Positions 53,427-61,299 of a DNA stretch of 64,000 nt are shown piece after piece. A model generated the notes under the pieces. The model did no database searches and had not been told where the DNA came from. It saw only the letters and a program-made list of their open reading frames with translations. Every line of letters starts with the position of its first letter. Position 1 is the stretch's first letter. Made by a program: the position numbers and the translations under genes. The stretch lies in assembly GCA_040766135.1 (NCBI GenBank), contig JAXGRA010000002.1, forward strand, positions 141,275-205,274. Reading direction: 5' to 3'. This stretch comes from JAGVSV01 sp040766135. Lineage in GTDB: Bacteria; Bacillota; Clostridia; Christensenellales; Aristaeellaceae.

Positions 53427-53777
53427 TCAAGGGCCCATGCCCACATTTTTCTTGTGCCATACACCAGCGCGGGTGATTTCAAGGATATCAAAACGCATCC
53501 GGGCAGGACGGGGCAAACTGGCCATGTAGGCACTTGCCGCGCGGCGCATGCGGGCGCGCTTATCGCCGGTTACCGCACGCAGCCCTGTGCTGATACGGTC
53601 ATCGGGGCGATACTTAACCTCGATGAATACCAAGTATGTGCCATCCCGCGCGATGATGTCAATCTCGCCGCCTTGGGCGCGGTAGCGGGTGGCCTGCACC
53701 TGGTAGCCCTGATTTTCCAGGTATTTGCAGGCCTTTTCCTCCCCTGCCAGGCCGGATTGATAGCTACGATTACTCAT
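53427..53777 (-). CDS. yraN: YraN/UPF0102 family endonuclease-like protein
   Basis: A 116-residue protein with the restriction-endonuclease-like core GEIDIIARDG and FIEVKYRP (D-x-ExK type). It begins with GLAGEEKACKYLENQGYQV, the conserved family N-terminus. Its biochemical role is not settled; its usual place is beside rnhB, as here. It overlaps rnhB by 4 bp. Confidence 0.92.
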   Translation of the reverse strand: MSNRSYQSGLAGEEKACKYLENQGYQVQATRYRAQGGEIDIIARDGTYLVFIEVKYRPDDRISTGLRAVTGDKRARMRRAASAYMASLPRPARMRFDILEITRAGVWHKKNVGMGP

Positions 53778-54394
53778 TCGGTTTGTAACAATCTAGTCAA
53801 AAAACTCCTGCGGTGGACAGGGCAGGGGCCGTGTTCGCGGATGGCCTGCATATGCTCCGCCGTGCCATAGCCCTTGTTGCGCGCAAAGCCATACGCCGGA
53901 TACTGCGCATCCAGCTTACGCATTTCCCGGTCGCGGGTCACTTTGGCAATGATACTGGCCGCCGCGATGCTGTAGCACATGGCATCGCCATGCACAACGG
54001 CAATCTCGGCACCGGGCAGGCCGATGCTTTGCTCCGCGTCCACAAGGAAAATGCCCGCGGGCGCGCCTTCGGCTGCGCGCTGCATGGCCAGGCGCGTGGC
54101 GTTGCGGATGTTCATCTCATCAATCTCTTTAGGTTCAGCGCGGCCTATACCCACAAACAGGGCGATATTAAGGATTTCCTGATATGCTTTCTCCCGGCGC
54201 GTCTCGGATAATTTTTTGGAATCATCCACCCATTGAAGCAGCGGCTCCTCCGGCATCACCACACAGGCCGCCAGCACGCACCCGGCCAGCGGCCCGCGGC
54301 CCACCTCATCAATGCCTGCGCACACACCATGCACGCGGTAGGATGCTTCAAACTCCATCAGGGCGCGAGCCCGGGCGGCGCGGTCAATGCGCAT
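53774..54394 (-). CDS. rnhB: Ribonuclease HII
   Basis: A 206-residue nuclease that removes ribonucleotides and RNA from RNA-DNA hybrids. GIDEVGRGPLAG holds the first catalytic Asp-Glu pair, DDSKKLSE and SIIAKVTRDREM follow, and YGFARNKGYGT is conserved. The ATG at 54394 has GGAGGATAGCC before it and overlaps rbgA by 11 bp; a longer upstream reading lies within rbgA. Confidence 0.95.
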   Translation of the reverse strand: MRIDRAARARALMEFEASYRVHGVCAGIDEVGRGPLAGCVLAACVVMPEEPLLQWVDDSKKLSETRREKAYQEILNIALFVGIGRAEPKEIDEMNIRNATRLAMQRAAEGAPAGIFLVDAEQSIGLPGAEIAVVHGDAMCYSIAAASIIAKVTRDREMRKLDAQYPAYGFARNKGYGTAEHMQAIREHGPCPVHRRSFLTRLLQTE

Positions 54395-55247
54395 GGCTAT
54401 CCTCCGCCGGCGGCATTTCCAGCGAGATGCGCCCAATGCGTCCGGCGCGGAACTCATCCAGCAGCACCGATGCGCCGCGGTCAAGGTCGGGCACCGCACC
54501 ACGGCCAATGAAGCCGCGCCCTACGCAGATGGCTTCCATCAGGGCCTGCCCGCGCAACGAAGCATCCTCCACACGGAATCGGTTCATAAACAATTCAGGC
54601 TCCAGCACCATCAGTTCCTCGGCCAGGGACTGCGCCAGGCGATAGGTATCCAGCACTTCATCACGAATGGCCGCAATATAGGCCAGACGGCGCGCGGCCT
54701 GCTGATCGTCCAGGCGCGGCCACAGCAAGCCGGGTGAATCCATTATCTCGATAAACGGGGCGATGCGCACCCACTGGTTAGCGCGTGTCACACCGGGGCG
54801 ATCCTCAGCCTTCAGCGTTTTGCTGCCGGCCAATGTGTTGATTATCGTACTTTTGCCCACATTGGGCAAGCCCACCACCATAGCACGCACTGTGCGCTTG
54901 ACGCCGCGCTGCTCATTGCGCTGCATCCGCTCGCGCACAGCTTCCTCGATCAAACGGCGCAGTGCGCGCAACGGACGCGTACCCACGGCCTCGGCGACTA
55001 CTTCACCTTGTTGGGTAAACCAGGCATTCCAGCGCGCAGTAACTGCGGGATTGGCCAAGTCGGCCTTATTAAGCACCAGAAAACGGTTTTTATGTGCAAT
55101 CATGGGCAGCAGATCAGGGTTGCGACTGGACAGCGGCAGCCGTGCGTCACACACTTCAATAACCACATCCACACGCGACAATTGCTGGCTTAGCAGCCGC
55201 TTGGCCTTGGCCATGTGCCCAGGGTACCATCCGATGGTTTTGTTCAC
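54384..55247 (-). CDS. rbgA: RbgA/YlqF, ribosome biogenesis GTPase
   Basis: A 287-residue circularly permuted GTPase needed for late 50S assembly. The G motifs come in the order G4 (NKAD), G1 (GLPNVGKST), G3 (DSPG). The N-terminus starts with IGWYPGHMAKAKR, typical of the family. It follows aroK by 23 bp. Confidence 0.96.
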   Translation of the reverse strand: MNKTIGWYPGHMAKAKRLLSQQLSRVDVVIEVCDARLPLSSRNPDLLPMIAHKNRFLVLNKADLANPAVTARWNAWFTQQGEVVAEAVGTRPLRALRRLIEEAVRERMQRNEQRGVKRTVRAMVVGLPNVGKSTIINTLAGSKTLKAEDRPGVTRANQWVRIAPFIEIMDSPGLLWPRLDDQQAARRLAYIAAIRDEVLDTYRLAQSLAEELMVLEPELFMNRFRVEDASLRGQALMEAICVGRGFIGRGAVPDLDRGASVLLDEFRAGRIGRISLEMPPAEDSHAH

Positions 55248-55270
55248 CTAAACTCCTTTAAAAGCACAGA

Positions 55271-55780
55271 TTATGCCAGTTCTTCCACCATCTCGGTCAA
55301 TGCGGACAGGCCTTGCACCGGGCCATGCGCATTGTCCAGCGTATGGTCGGCACACGCACGGTAATAACCAATGCGGCGGTTGTACTGCGCCACGATTTCA
55401 TCATGCGACAGCTCATCCTCGCCCCCCTGCTGTCGGACAAGGGCCTCGGCCAGCAGCTGATCCAGCGGCTTTTCCACATGGATAATGATGCCCTGATTTT
55501 GCATCAGCTTTACATTTTCTTTGAGCATCGGCATCCTGCCGCCGGTAGCCACAATGCTGGGCGGCTCAGCGCTTAGCCCCATCAGCACGCCGGTTTCAGC
55601 GTTTTGGTAAAACTCTTCACCAAATTGCTTGATGATGTCAGCCTCGCTCAAGCCCATCATTTCACACACACGCTGATCGGTATCCACAAAGCGAATGCCC
55701 AAATTGGCCGCCAGTTTTCGGCCCAGGGTGGATTTCCCTCCACCGGTCATCCCCACTAGGAAGATATGCATCGGCAACAT
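55271..55780 (-). CDS. aroK: Shikimate kinase
   Basis: A 169-residue kinase of the chorismate pathway. P-loop GMTGGGKSTLG, shikimate-binding DTDQRV with a following FGEEFYQNAE, and ATGGRMPML (GGG-type motif, here GGR). I keep the ATG at 55780 because GGGAGG lies 9 bp upstream; an ATG three codons later is possible. No other aro genes are in the window. It heads the eleven-gene run that ends with hslU. Confidence 0.9.
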   Translation of the reverse strand: MLPMHIFLVGMTGGGKSTLGRKLAANLGIRFVDTDQRVCEMMGLSEADIIKQFGEEFYQNAETGVLMGLSAEPPSIVATGGRMPMLKENVKLMQNQGIIIHVEKPLDQLLAEALVRQQGGEDELSHDEIVAQYNRRIGYYRACADHTLDNAHGPVQGLSALTEMVEELA

Positions 55781-55830
55781 GAAACGTATCCTCCCCTTGC
55801 ACTTGGTGTATTTGTTCCCAATTCTGTTGG

Positions 55831-55860
55831 ATTATAGCATGCATCAGACCTGTTTCGCAA
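55831..55860 (-). promoter_or_regulatory. Promoter of the aroK-hslU run
   Basis: Minus strand TTGCGA (55855-55860), 18 bp, TATAAT (55831-55836) with a TGC extended element. No terminator is visible from here to the hairpin at 41286. Confidence 0.7.
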
Positions 55861-55872
55861 GGTGGGCAAGGC

Positions 55873-55901
55873 TTGAAGACAGCGCGGGCACGTGATACGA
55901 T
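55873..55901 (+). promoter_or_regulatory. Promoter of the glycerol-1-phosphate dehydrogenase gene
   Basis: TTGAAG (55873-55878), 17 bp, TACGAT (55896-55901) with a TGA extended element. The leader is short, and GGAGG follows at 55911. Confidence 0.6.
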
Positions 55902-55920
55902 AAGAAAAAAGGAGGAAAGC

Positions 55921-57270
55921 ATGATGGCCGTTGATGTTACCTATACACAGGATGGCAGGTTGGTGTTTGGCAAAGTGGTTTGTGACTGCGGCATAGAGCA
56001 TGCACAGCCGCAGGTGGATGTATACCTGGATGCAGGCATCCTGAAGAATGTACCCGCATACATCGCAAGGCGCGGGTTTGGCAAAAAATGCGTGCTGGTA
56101 GCGGACAATATCACCTACCCCCTGGCCGGTCAGCGCTGCCAGGAAATGCTGGAGCGGGTCGGATATGAGGTTAGACCCTGTGTGATCACACGAAAAGATC
56201 ATGTGGAGCCCGACGAGTGTGCCTGTGGCGAGGTGTTGCTGAGCATACAGCATGACACGGATTTTTTAATCAGCGTGGGTTCGGGCTCGCTGACGGACAT
56301 CACGCGCATCAATGCCGAGCGCTGCAACCTGCCGTTTGTGTGCGTGGGCACTGCGCCCTCCATGGACGGATATACATCCGCCATTGCGCCGCTGCTGCTG
56401 CGGGGGGCAAAAATCCACCGCAATGGAAAGTGCCCGGAGATCATCGTGTGTGACCTGGATATTCTCAAGGACGCGCCTATGGACATGGTGGTGGCGGGCT
56501 TTGGCGACGTGCTGGGCAAGTACATTGCCATAGCCGACTGGCGCATCGGAAACATCATCAATGACGAAATATTCTGTCAGGCCTGCGGCGACATGGTCAG
56601 CGGCGCGCTGCAAAAGCTATTGGACAACATTGAAGGCATTAAAGCCCGCACCGAGCAGGGCATCCGCGCGCTGATGGAGGGGCTGCTGCTGGCGGGGCTT
56701 ACGGTGATGATTATTGGACATACGCGGGCGGTGGCCTCTGTGGAGCACAACATCTCGCATCATTGGGAGATGGCCAAATTGGCGCGCGGTGAAACGCCTC
56801 CTTCACATGGCGCGGCGGTGGGGGTAGCCACGCTGATGGTGTGGCCGGCCTTCATGCGCTTTGCACACGAAGGATTTGTCGAAAAGCCCGATGTGCAGGC
56901 GCTGCTGGCTGGCCGTCTTTCCCCCGCGCAGCGCACAGATTGGCTACAGCAAGCCTATGGCGAGGAAGCGGCGCGTGCCATCATCGCAGAAAACCCCGGC
57001 GATTTCCTGACCGATGAGGAGCACGCCCGCCGCATCCAGCGTGCGGTAAGCCGGTACGCGGATATTCGCAGCGTTATCAACAACATGCCCGATTTGTCGG
57101 TGGTGCGCACAGCCATGCAAACCCTAGGCGCCCCCACCACACCCGCCGAGGTAGGTATTGATGAGGAGCTGGCTGCGCTGAGCATGCGGGCCGGCAAGGA
57201 CTACCGCACAAGGTATACGCTGTTTAAGCTGCTGGATGAGTGCGGCTTATTGGAAAGCTATCTGGCATAA
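55921..57270 (+). CDS. egsA: sn-Glycerol-1-phosphate dehydrogenase (EgsA/AraM-like)
   Basis: A 449-residue metal-dependent dehydrogenase of the iron-containing alcohol dehydrogenase fold. SVGSGSLTDITR binds the nucleotide, APSMDGYTS is the G1P dehydrogenase hallmark, AGFGDVLGKYIA carries the metal Asp, and IGHTRAVASVEHNISHHWEM and SHGAAVGVATL carry metal His residues. It reduces DHAP to G1P, the archaeal-type glycerol isomer; in Bacillus AraM feeds heptaprenylglyceryl phosphate. No prenylglyceryl synthase (PcrB) lies nearby. Start chosen by GGAGGAAAGC. Confidence 0.9.
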   Translation: MMAVDVTYTQDGRLVFGKVVCDCGIEHAQPQVDVYLDAGILKNVPAYIARRGFGKKCVLVADNITYPLAGQRCQEMLERVGYEVRPCVITRKDHVEPDECACGEVLLSIQHDTDFLISVGSGSLTDITRINAERCNLPFVCVGTAPSMDGYTSAIAPLLLRGAKIHRNGKCPEIIVCDLDILKDAPMDMVVAGFGDVLGKYIAIADWRIGNIINDEIFCQACGDMVSGALQKLLDNIEGIKARTEQGIRALMEGLLLAGLTVMIIGHTRAVASVEHNISHHWEMAKLARGETPPSHGAAVGVATLMVWPAFMRFAHEGFVEKPDVQALLAGRLSPAQRTDWLQQAYGEEAARAIIAENPGDFLTDEEHARRIQRAVSRYADIRSVINNMPDLSVVRTAMQTLGAPTTPAEVGIDEELAALSMRAGKDYRTRYTLFKLLDECGLLESYLA

Positions 57271-57303
57271 TCAAAACCACCGGCTAAGCCGGTGGTTTTG
57301 ATT
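57269..57303. terminator. Bidirectional terminator between egsA and the L,D-transpeptidase gene
   Basis: A perfect 16-bp inverted repeat with a 3-nt loop (57269-57284 with 57288-57303). The outer bases are A/T, giving T-rich 3' ends on both strands. Confidence 0.93.
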
Positions 57304-57308
57304 TGGTT

Positions 57309-59063
57309 TCAGCCCACAGGTCCGGCATCTTCCGTTGGTTCAGGCAAGGGACTCTCGGGAGTTGCCGTTTCGGGAGCCGATGTTGCAGTGGGCGGCGGCA
57401 TCTGCGTTGGTGTATCGGTAGGCAAAGGGCTTTGCGTGGCAAACTCAGCGCGTGCAGTATCATACAGATGGGTCAGTGTGGCCTTGTCTGCGCGCCCGGT
57501 CTGCTTTAAGGAATTGGCCTTTTGATAGGCCTTCACGGCGGCCTGCGTACCCTCGCGGTATTGCCCGGTGATGGTGCCGGTATAGAAGCCCAGCTGCGCC
57601 AGGCGCTGCTGGATCCAGTACACTTCCTCGCCCTGCGCGCCCACCTTCAGCTCCTTCAGGTTGGATTCGGGCACCTGCGCGGCACTGTAGGCCGGTGCCT
57701 GACTGGGCGCAGGAGTAGCTTTATGATAGTAGGTTTTCTTGTCAAATTCGCCCGGCTTGTTGGCAAATTTCAGCTCCGGATCGGTGGGGGCGTCCTCATG
57801 AATCCACACCTCTACGCCCTTGCCGATGTTATCATACATCCATTTGGCATCTGCCATCGAAAGCCGGATGCAGCCATGCGATGCGCGGTTGCCCAAACGG
57901 TTGACGGACTTCATGCTGACAGCACCCGATGAGCTAAACAAAATGGAATGGAACGCAATTTCCGGTGTAATGCGCACCCACCAACGCGCAGTGGCATTGC
58001 CCCAAGTGGGGAACAACGCCGAGCGTGCCTTGCGCCCGGTCAACACATGCACCCCCACTTCGCTGGGGAATTTGGTAGTACCCGTGGAGCACCAGAACAC
58101 CTTTTCCAGGTTGGTAAACTCATTTTTATCATCGCGACTGAACACTTTGACCAACTGGTTGTTGACATCCACTTCCACAAACCAGGGCACGGGTGTAGGC
58201 GCAGGCGAGGGGCGCGGCGTGCCTTTCACATCCACCACATCTGCACTGTATAGTGCGTTCCAAGTTTGTTCCCCTACAGCGCCGTCTGGCACCAGCCCGT
58301 TATAGGTCTGGAACTTTTTGACGGCGGCCTGCGTATGGGTATAGAAGCCGTTGGTAATTTTGCGGTCAAAAAAGCCTAAATCCTTCAGGCGCTGCTGCAC
58401 CTGACCCACCGCCTTGCCCTTGCTGCCGTAGGACAGCCTGCCGGGATATTTTAAGTCCGGCTCCGGCGATGCAGTGGGGGTGGGGGCCGGGGTAGCGCCA
58501 GGGCTTAGCGTGGGCACCAGAATATCATCGCTGAATATGCGCTGCTGCGTTGCTACATCGGCGTTGCCGGTGCGTTCGATGCCATTGTCAATCTGGAAAT
58601 TGCCGATGGCGGCGGTGGTGCCGTCCAGATAATTGCCGCTGACCTTGCCCCAGTAGTAGCCCAGCTCAATCAGGCGTTCCTGCAGGCGCTTGACATCGGC
58701 ACCGGAATCTCCCTTTTTAAGCGGGCGGTACGCCTGACCATATATAATGTTCAGCGTTTCCGGATCTGCCTGGCCGGTGGCCTCCATACCATAGGCCGTT
58801 TGCACAGCCTTAACAGCCTTTTCCGTCATCTCCAGGTACTTGCCGCTGATGGGACCTTTATAATACAAAAGCTCTTTCAGACGGCTTTGCAGCTGCTCCA
58901 CCTCATCGCCGGTATCGCCACGCTTTAACGTGCGTGTTTCGGGCGTCATGGTTTCGGGGGCCTCAGCATCCCCCTGATCCAATGGAATAGACTCCATCTG
59001 GGCCATCACAGTAGCACCCAGCAGGAGAGCAACCACCAGTACAAAGGACAGCAAACGCTTCAT
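57309..59063 (-). CDS. Secreted L,D-transpeptidase with four peptidoglycan-binding modules
   Basis: A 584-residue exported enzyme with a signal peptide (MKRLLSFVLVVALLLG). PG_binding_1 modules lie at about 45-105, 115-175 and 225-285, the YkuD domain at about 305-425 with ASHGCIRL (catalytic Cys near 395), a fourth module at about 468-528, and a Pro/Thr tail. YkuD enzymes make 3-3 cross-links in peptidoglycan and resist most beta-lactams. The ATG at 59063 is preferred over one two codons upstream. It shares module type with the 972-residue protein at 21656. Confidence 0.93.
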   Translation of the reverse strand: MKRLLSFVLVVALLLGATVMAQMESIPLDQGDAEAPETMTPETRTLKRGDTGDEVEQLQSRLKELLYYKGPISGKYLEMTEKAVKAVQTAYGMEATGQADPETLNIIYGQAYRPLKKGDSGADVKRLQERLIELGYYWGKVSGNYLDGTTAAIGNFQIDNGIERTGNADVATQQRIFSDDILVPTLSPGATPAPTPTASPEPDLKYPGRLSYGSKGKAVGQVQQRLKDLGFFDRKITNGFYTHTQAAVKKFQTYNGLVPDGAVGEQTWNALYSADVVDVKGTPRPSPAPTPVPWFVEVDVNNQLVKVFSRDDKNEFTNLEKVFWCSTGTTKFPSEVGVHVLTGRKARSALFPTWGNATARWWVRITPEIAFHSILFSSSGAVSMKSVNRLGNRASHGCIRLSMADAKWMYDNIGKGVEVWIHEDAPTDPELKFANKPGEFDKKTYYHKATPAPSQAPAYSAAQVPESNLKELKVGAQGEEVYWIQQRLAQLGFYTGTITGQYREGTQAAVKAYQKANSLKQTGRADKATLTHLYDTARAEFATQSPLPTDTPTQMPPPTATSAPETATPESPLPEPTEDAGPVG

Positions 59064-59093
59064 AATCATACCTCACCCAATAACATGGGCCTT

Positions 59094-59122
59094 ATTGTAA
59101 TATTTTAGCAACATTATTACAA
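59094..59122 (-). promoter_or_regulatory. Promoter of the L,D-transpeptidase gene with overlapping palindrome
   Basis: Minus strand TTGTAA (59117-59122), 17 bp, TACAAT (59094-59099). The whole promoter is covered by the inverted repeat TTGTAATA-N12-TATTACAA (59095-59122). Between here and the rpsU promoter at 59297 the sequence is AT-rich with further TTGTAA copies and no gene that I can support. Confidence 0.65.
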
Positions 59123-59296
59123 GGAGTTAGATGTAATTAAACATTGTCTGCAACATTTTTGTTGTAATTTTCGTCTTCCGATTGTAAGGACAGTTTGTCC
59201 ATTGTTGCCATGTGCTTGCGCTCGACTGCCGTCTTATGCGAATAACAATAGTTGGGCGCAGTACTCTGATATGTGTAAAAACGTTTTGTCTTGATG

Positions 59297-59326
59297 TTGA
59301 CGCGTGAACGTGCTACGCGATATAAT
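59297..59326 (+). promoter_or_regulatory. Promoter of rpsU
   Basis: TTGACG (59297-59302), 18 bp, TATAAT (59321-59326). The leader is about 65 nt. Confidence 0.82.
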
Positions 59327-59397
59327 AGCTTCACGGTCGCCATCTGCCGTAACAGCGGCGATTGCCAAGGCGAGATGTGCGAAGGGGGTGAAATGAA

Positions 59398-59571
59398 GTG
59401 TCTGAAATTCGTGTGAAGGAAAACGAAACGCTGGAAAGCGCGCTGAAGCGCTTTAAGCGTCAGTGTGCCCGCTCCGGCGTTTTGGCCGAAGTGCGCAAGC
59501 GTGAGCACTATGAGAAACCCAGCGTCAAGCGCAAGAAGAAGGCGGAAGCCGCCCGTAAGCGCAAATACTGA
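59398..59571 (+). CDS. rpsU: Ribosomal protein S21
   Basis: A 57-residue basic small-subunit protein. It begins MSEIRVKENETLESALKRF, continues with KRQCARSGVLAEVRKREHYEKPS and ends in a Lys/Arg-rich tail, all typical of S21. The start is GTG with GGGGGTG upstream; the ATG four bases earlier is out of frame. It has its own promoter and terminator. Confidence 0.95.
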   Translation: MSEIRVKENETLESALKRFKRQCARSGVLAEVRKREHYEKPSVKRKKKAEAARKRKY

Positions 59572-59587
59572 GATCTCGGTGTTTTAA

Positions 59588-59616
59588 AGACGGATCGGAA
59601 ACGGTCCGTCTTTTTT
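59588..59616 (+). terminator. Intrinsic terminator of rpsU
   Basis: AGACGGA (59588-59594) pairs with TCCGTCT (59605-59611), followed by further T to 59616. Confidence 0.88.
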
Positions 59617-59623
59617 CATGTAG

Positions 59624-59649
59624 TGAACCTTTCAGGGATCGGGAACGTC
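59624..59649 (+). promoter_or_regulatory. ECF-type promoter in front of the sigma-factor gene
   Basis: TGAACCTTT (59624-59632), 13 bp, CGTC (59646-59649). This resembles the TGAAAC...CGTC promoters read by SigW/SigX/SigM-type factors, so the gene is probably autoregulated. Confidence 0.65.
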
Positions 59650-59687
59650 TTGTAAGGTGTGCCCATTGCATGAGAAAGGAGGGACCC

Positions 59688-60974
59688 ATGGACATAACAG
59701 CCTTTGAGCAGGCGCTTGCCGAGCATCGGACAGCCATCGTGCGCTTTGTGCGTTATCGGCTGACAGACAGATCAGACTGGGAGGATGTGCTGCAGGACGT
59801 GCTGCTGACCGCATTCCAGCAGCACCATACCCTGCGCGATGCATCTGCGTTCAAGCCCTGGCTTATCCGCATCGCCCGCAACAAGTGCAACGACTACTAT
59901 CGTTCCCTTGCACGGCACAAGGAAGTGCCGCTGGAGGATACAATGGCTACCGCAGTATCCCCAGGGCCTGAGGATGCCCTGGAGCAGCATGTGGTGCAGG
60001 AAGCACTGGCGGCCTTGTCCTCCAACGACCGGCAAATCCTGACGCTGTATTACCTGGGCCAGCAGCCACAGCGCCATATTGCACAAACGCTGGGCATCCC
60101 CCTGGGCACGGTCAAGAGCAGGCTGCACAATGCCAGGCAGGCTTTCCGCCAGCTGTACCCCCTCCCCCACGCCACGAAAGGAGCACCTCTTATGGACAGC
60201 ACTCACTTCTGTTTCCCCGAAAGGCAACCCCCGTACACCATCACGCCGCTGTCCGCACCGCCTGCTGCCATCCGCCTGGAGGAATTGCCGGGCTGGTTTC
60301 TCGTGCCGCGTTTGGGCGAGCACGCTGACTGGGCCATCTACGACCACCCTGCGGCAACGCTTACAGAAACCTATTCCCTTGCGGTCACCGGCCCGGCCAA
60401 AGTACATGATGTTCCAGGCGTTGCCATCAGCGTCACCACGCGCACCAGCCAACAGGAACCTGATGCACAGCCCAGCCGCTGGTTTGTGGCGCAGCTGACC
60501 CCAACCCATTGCCGGTATCTGTCTGAAATGCATGAGGAAGACGGCGTTGCCGTGCTGCGCACTTTCCTGGATTCTGATGACTTTCTAACGGATTGGGGCT
60601 TAGGCCCGGACAACTGCGGGCGTCCTGTGGACATAGTACCCGCCGGACGCATTGTGCGCAACGGAACATCCTTGACAGTATCCGGAGACTTCCCTGTTTC
60701 AGACATTGTAGGTTCCTACCGGCTGACCATCGGGAAGCGTACATTTGACACTGTACTCCTCATGGAAATAGAATCGGATGGCATCGTGTCCGAACAATAC
60801 GTGAGTGCAGCCGACCGCACGCTGCTGTGGCGCCGTTTCAACCGGGACGACTGGCGCAAGGAAAAGTATGGGAAACTGTGGAGCGAACAATTGCCGGACA
60901 ACGAACAGTTAATCATCAACGGCACAACGTATGTGCATTGGTACGATTGCCTGACCGACCAAGCGTTTTGCTAA
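59688..60974 (+). CDS. ECF-type sigma-70 factor with a 260-residue C-terminal extension
   Basis: A 428-residue protein. Residues 1-165 are an ECF sigma factor: region 2 with DWEDVLQDVLLTAFQ and FKPWLIRIARNKCND, and region 4 with LSSNDRQILTLYYLG and GIPLGTVKSRLHNAR. Residues 169-428 form a soluble domain of unknown type, beta-rich, with many Trp and Asp and without membrane segments. At the junction an in-frame ATG (60192) has AAAGGAG 10 bp upstream, so the second part could also be made alone. No anti-sigma gene follows. The start at 59688 has AAAGGAGGG. Confidence 0.85.
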   Translation: MDITAFEQALAEHRTAIVRFVRYRLTDRSDWEDVLQDVLLTAFQQHHTLRDASAFKPWLIRIARNKCNDYYRSLARHKEVPLEDTMATAVSPGPEDALEQHVVQEALAALSSNDRQILTLYYLGQQPQRHIAQTLGIPLGTVKSRLHNARQAFRQLYPLPHATKGAPLMDSTHFCFPERQPPYTITPLSAPPAAIRLEELPGWFLVPRLGEHADWAIYDHPAATLTETYSLAVTGPAKVHDVPGVAISVTTRTSQQEPDAQPSRWFVAQLTPTHCRYLSEMHEEDGVAVLRTFLDSDDFLTDWGLGPDNCGRPVDIVPAGRIVRNGTSLTVSGDFPVSDIVGSYRLTIGKRTFDTVLLMEIESDGIVSEQYVSAADRTLLWRRFNRDDWRKEKYGKLWSEQLPDNEQLIINGTTYVHWYDCLTDQAFC

Positions 60975-61079
60975 GCATAAGTAGTTAATCCTAACCGCGC
61001 GAAAGACTCCACTTTCGTGTGGTTTTCTTGTGTACCCTTCCCCTGTTTTTAAAATGTTCTTAAAATGTGCCAATATTGC

Positions 61080-61109
61080 TTGACAACCGTGCAGACGCTC
61101 CCATAGAAT
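61080..61109 (+). promoter_or_regulatory. Promoter of the ABC exporter leader and operon
   Basis: TTGACA (61080-61085), 18 bp, TAGAAT (61104-61109). The sequence between the sigma-factor stop (60974) and this promoter holds no gene that I can support. Confidence 0.75.
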
Positions 61110-61142
61110 AAGCAAGAATTATGAGAAAGGAGGTTGTATGCG

Positions 61143-61220
61143 ATGACGATCCGGTTACAGCAAATGGGGTACATTTGGGTTGGGACGCTGGCACGCGGCC
61201 TCCGAATCCTTGCGCGTTAA
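61143..61220 (+). CDS. Putative 25-residue leader peptide
   Basis: A near-perfect ribosome binding site AAAGGAGG (61126-61133) is followed by two overlapping starts. ATG at 61138 gives only Met-Arg-stop (ATGCGATGA); its stop overlaps the ATG at 61143, which opens a 25-codon ORF with several Arg and Leu (MTIRLQQMGY...ARGLRILAR). Such short ORFs before drug exporters often sense stalled ribosomes. The peptide itself has no recognisable family. Confidence 0.5.
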   Translation: MTIRLQQMGYIWVGTLARGLRILAR

Positions 61221-61278
61221 TCACTGCGCATTCCTTTGGTCTGATGCCTTCTGCGTGCCTGCCGAAGGCTCTTATTTT
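61190..61278 (+). promoter_or_regulatory. Attenuator-like leader structure before the ABC exporter genes
   Basis: Three pairings are visible: outer stem 61190-61196 with 61253-61259 (GGCACGC/GCGTGCC), inner stem 61211-61215 with 61226-61230 (TGCGC/GCGCA) around the leader stop codon, and a terminator-like hairpin 61246-61251 with 61264-61269 (GCCTTC/GAAGGC) followed by TCTTATTTT. The outer stem and the terminator-like hairpin compete for the same segment. Confidence 0.55.
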
Positions 61279-61299
61279 GTCCAAAATATGGGAGAACGT

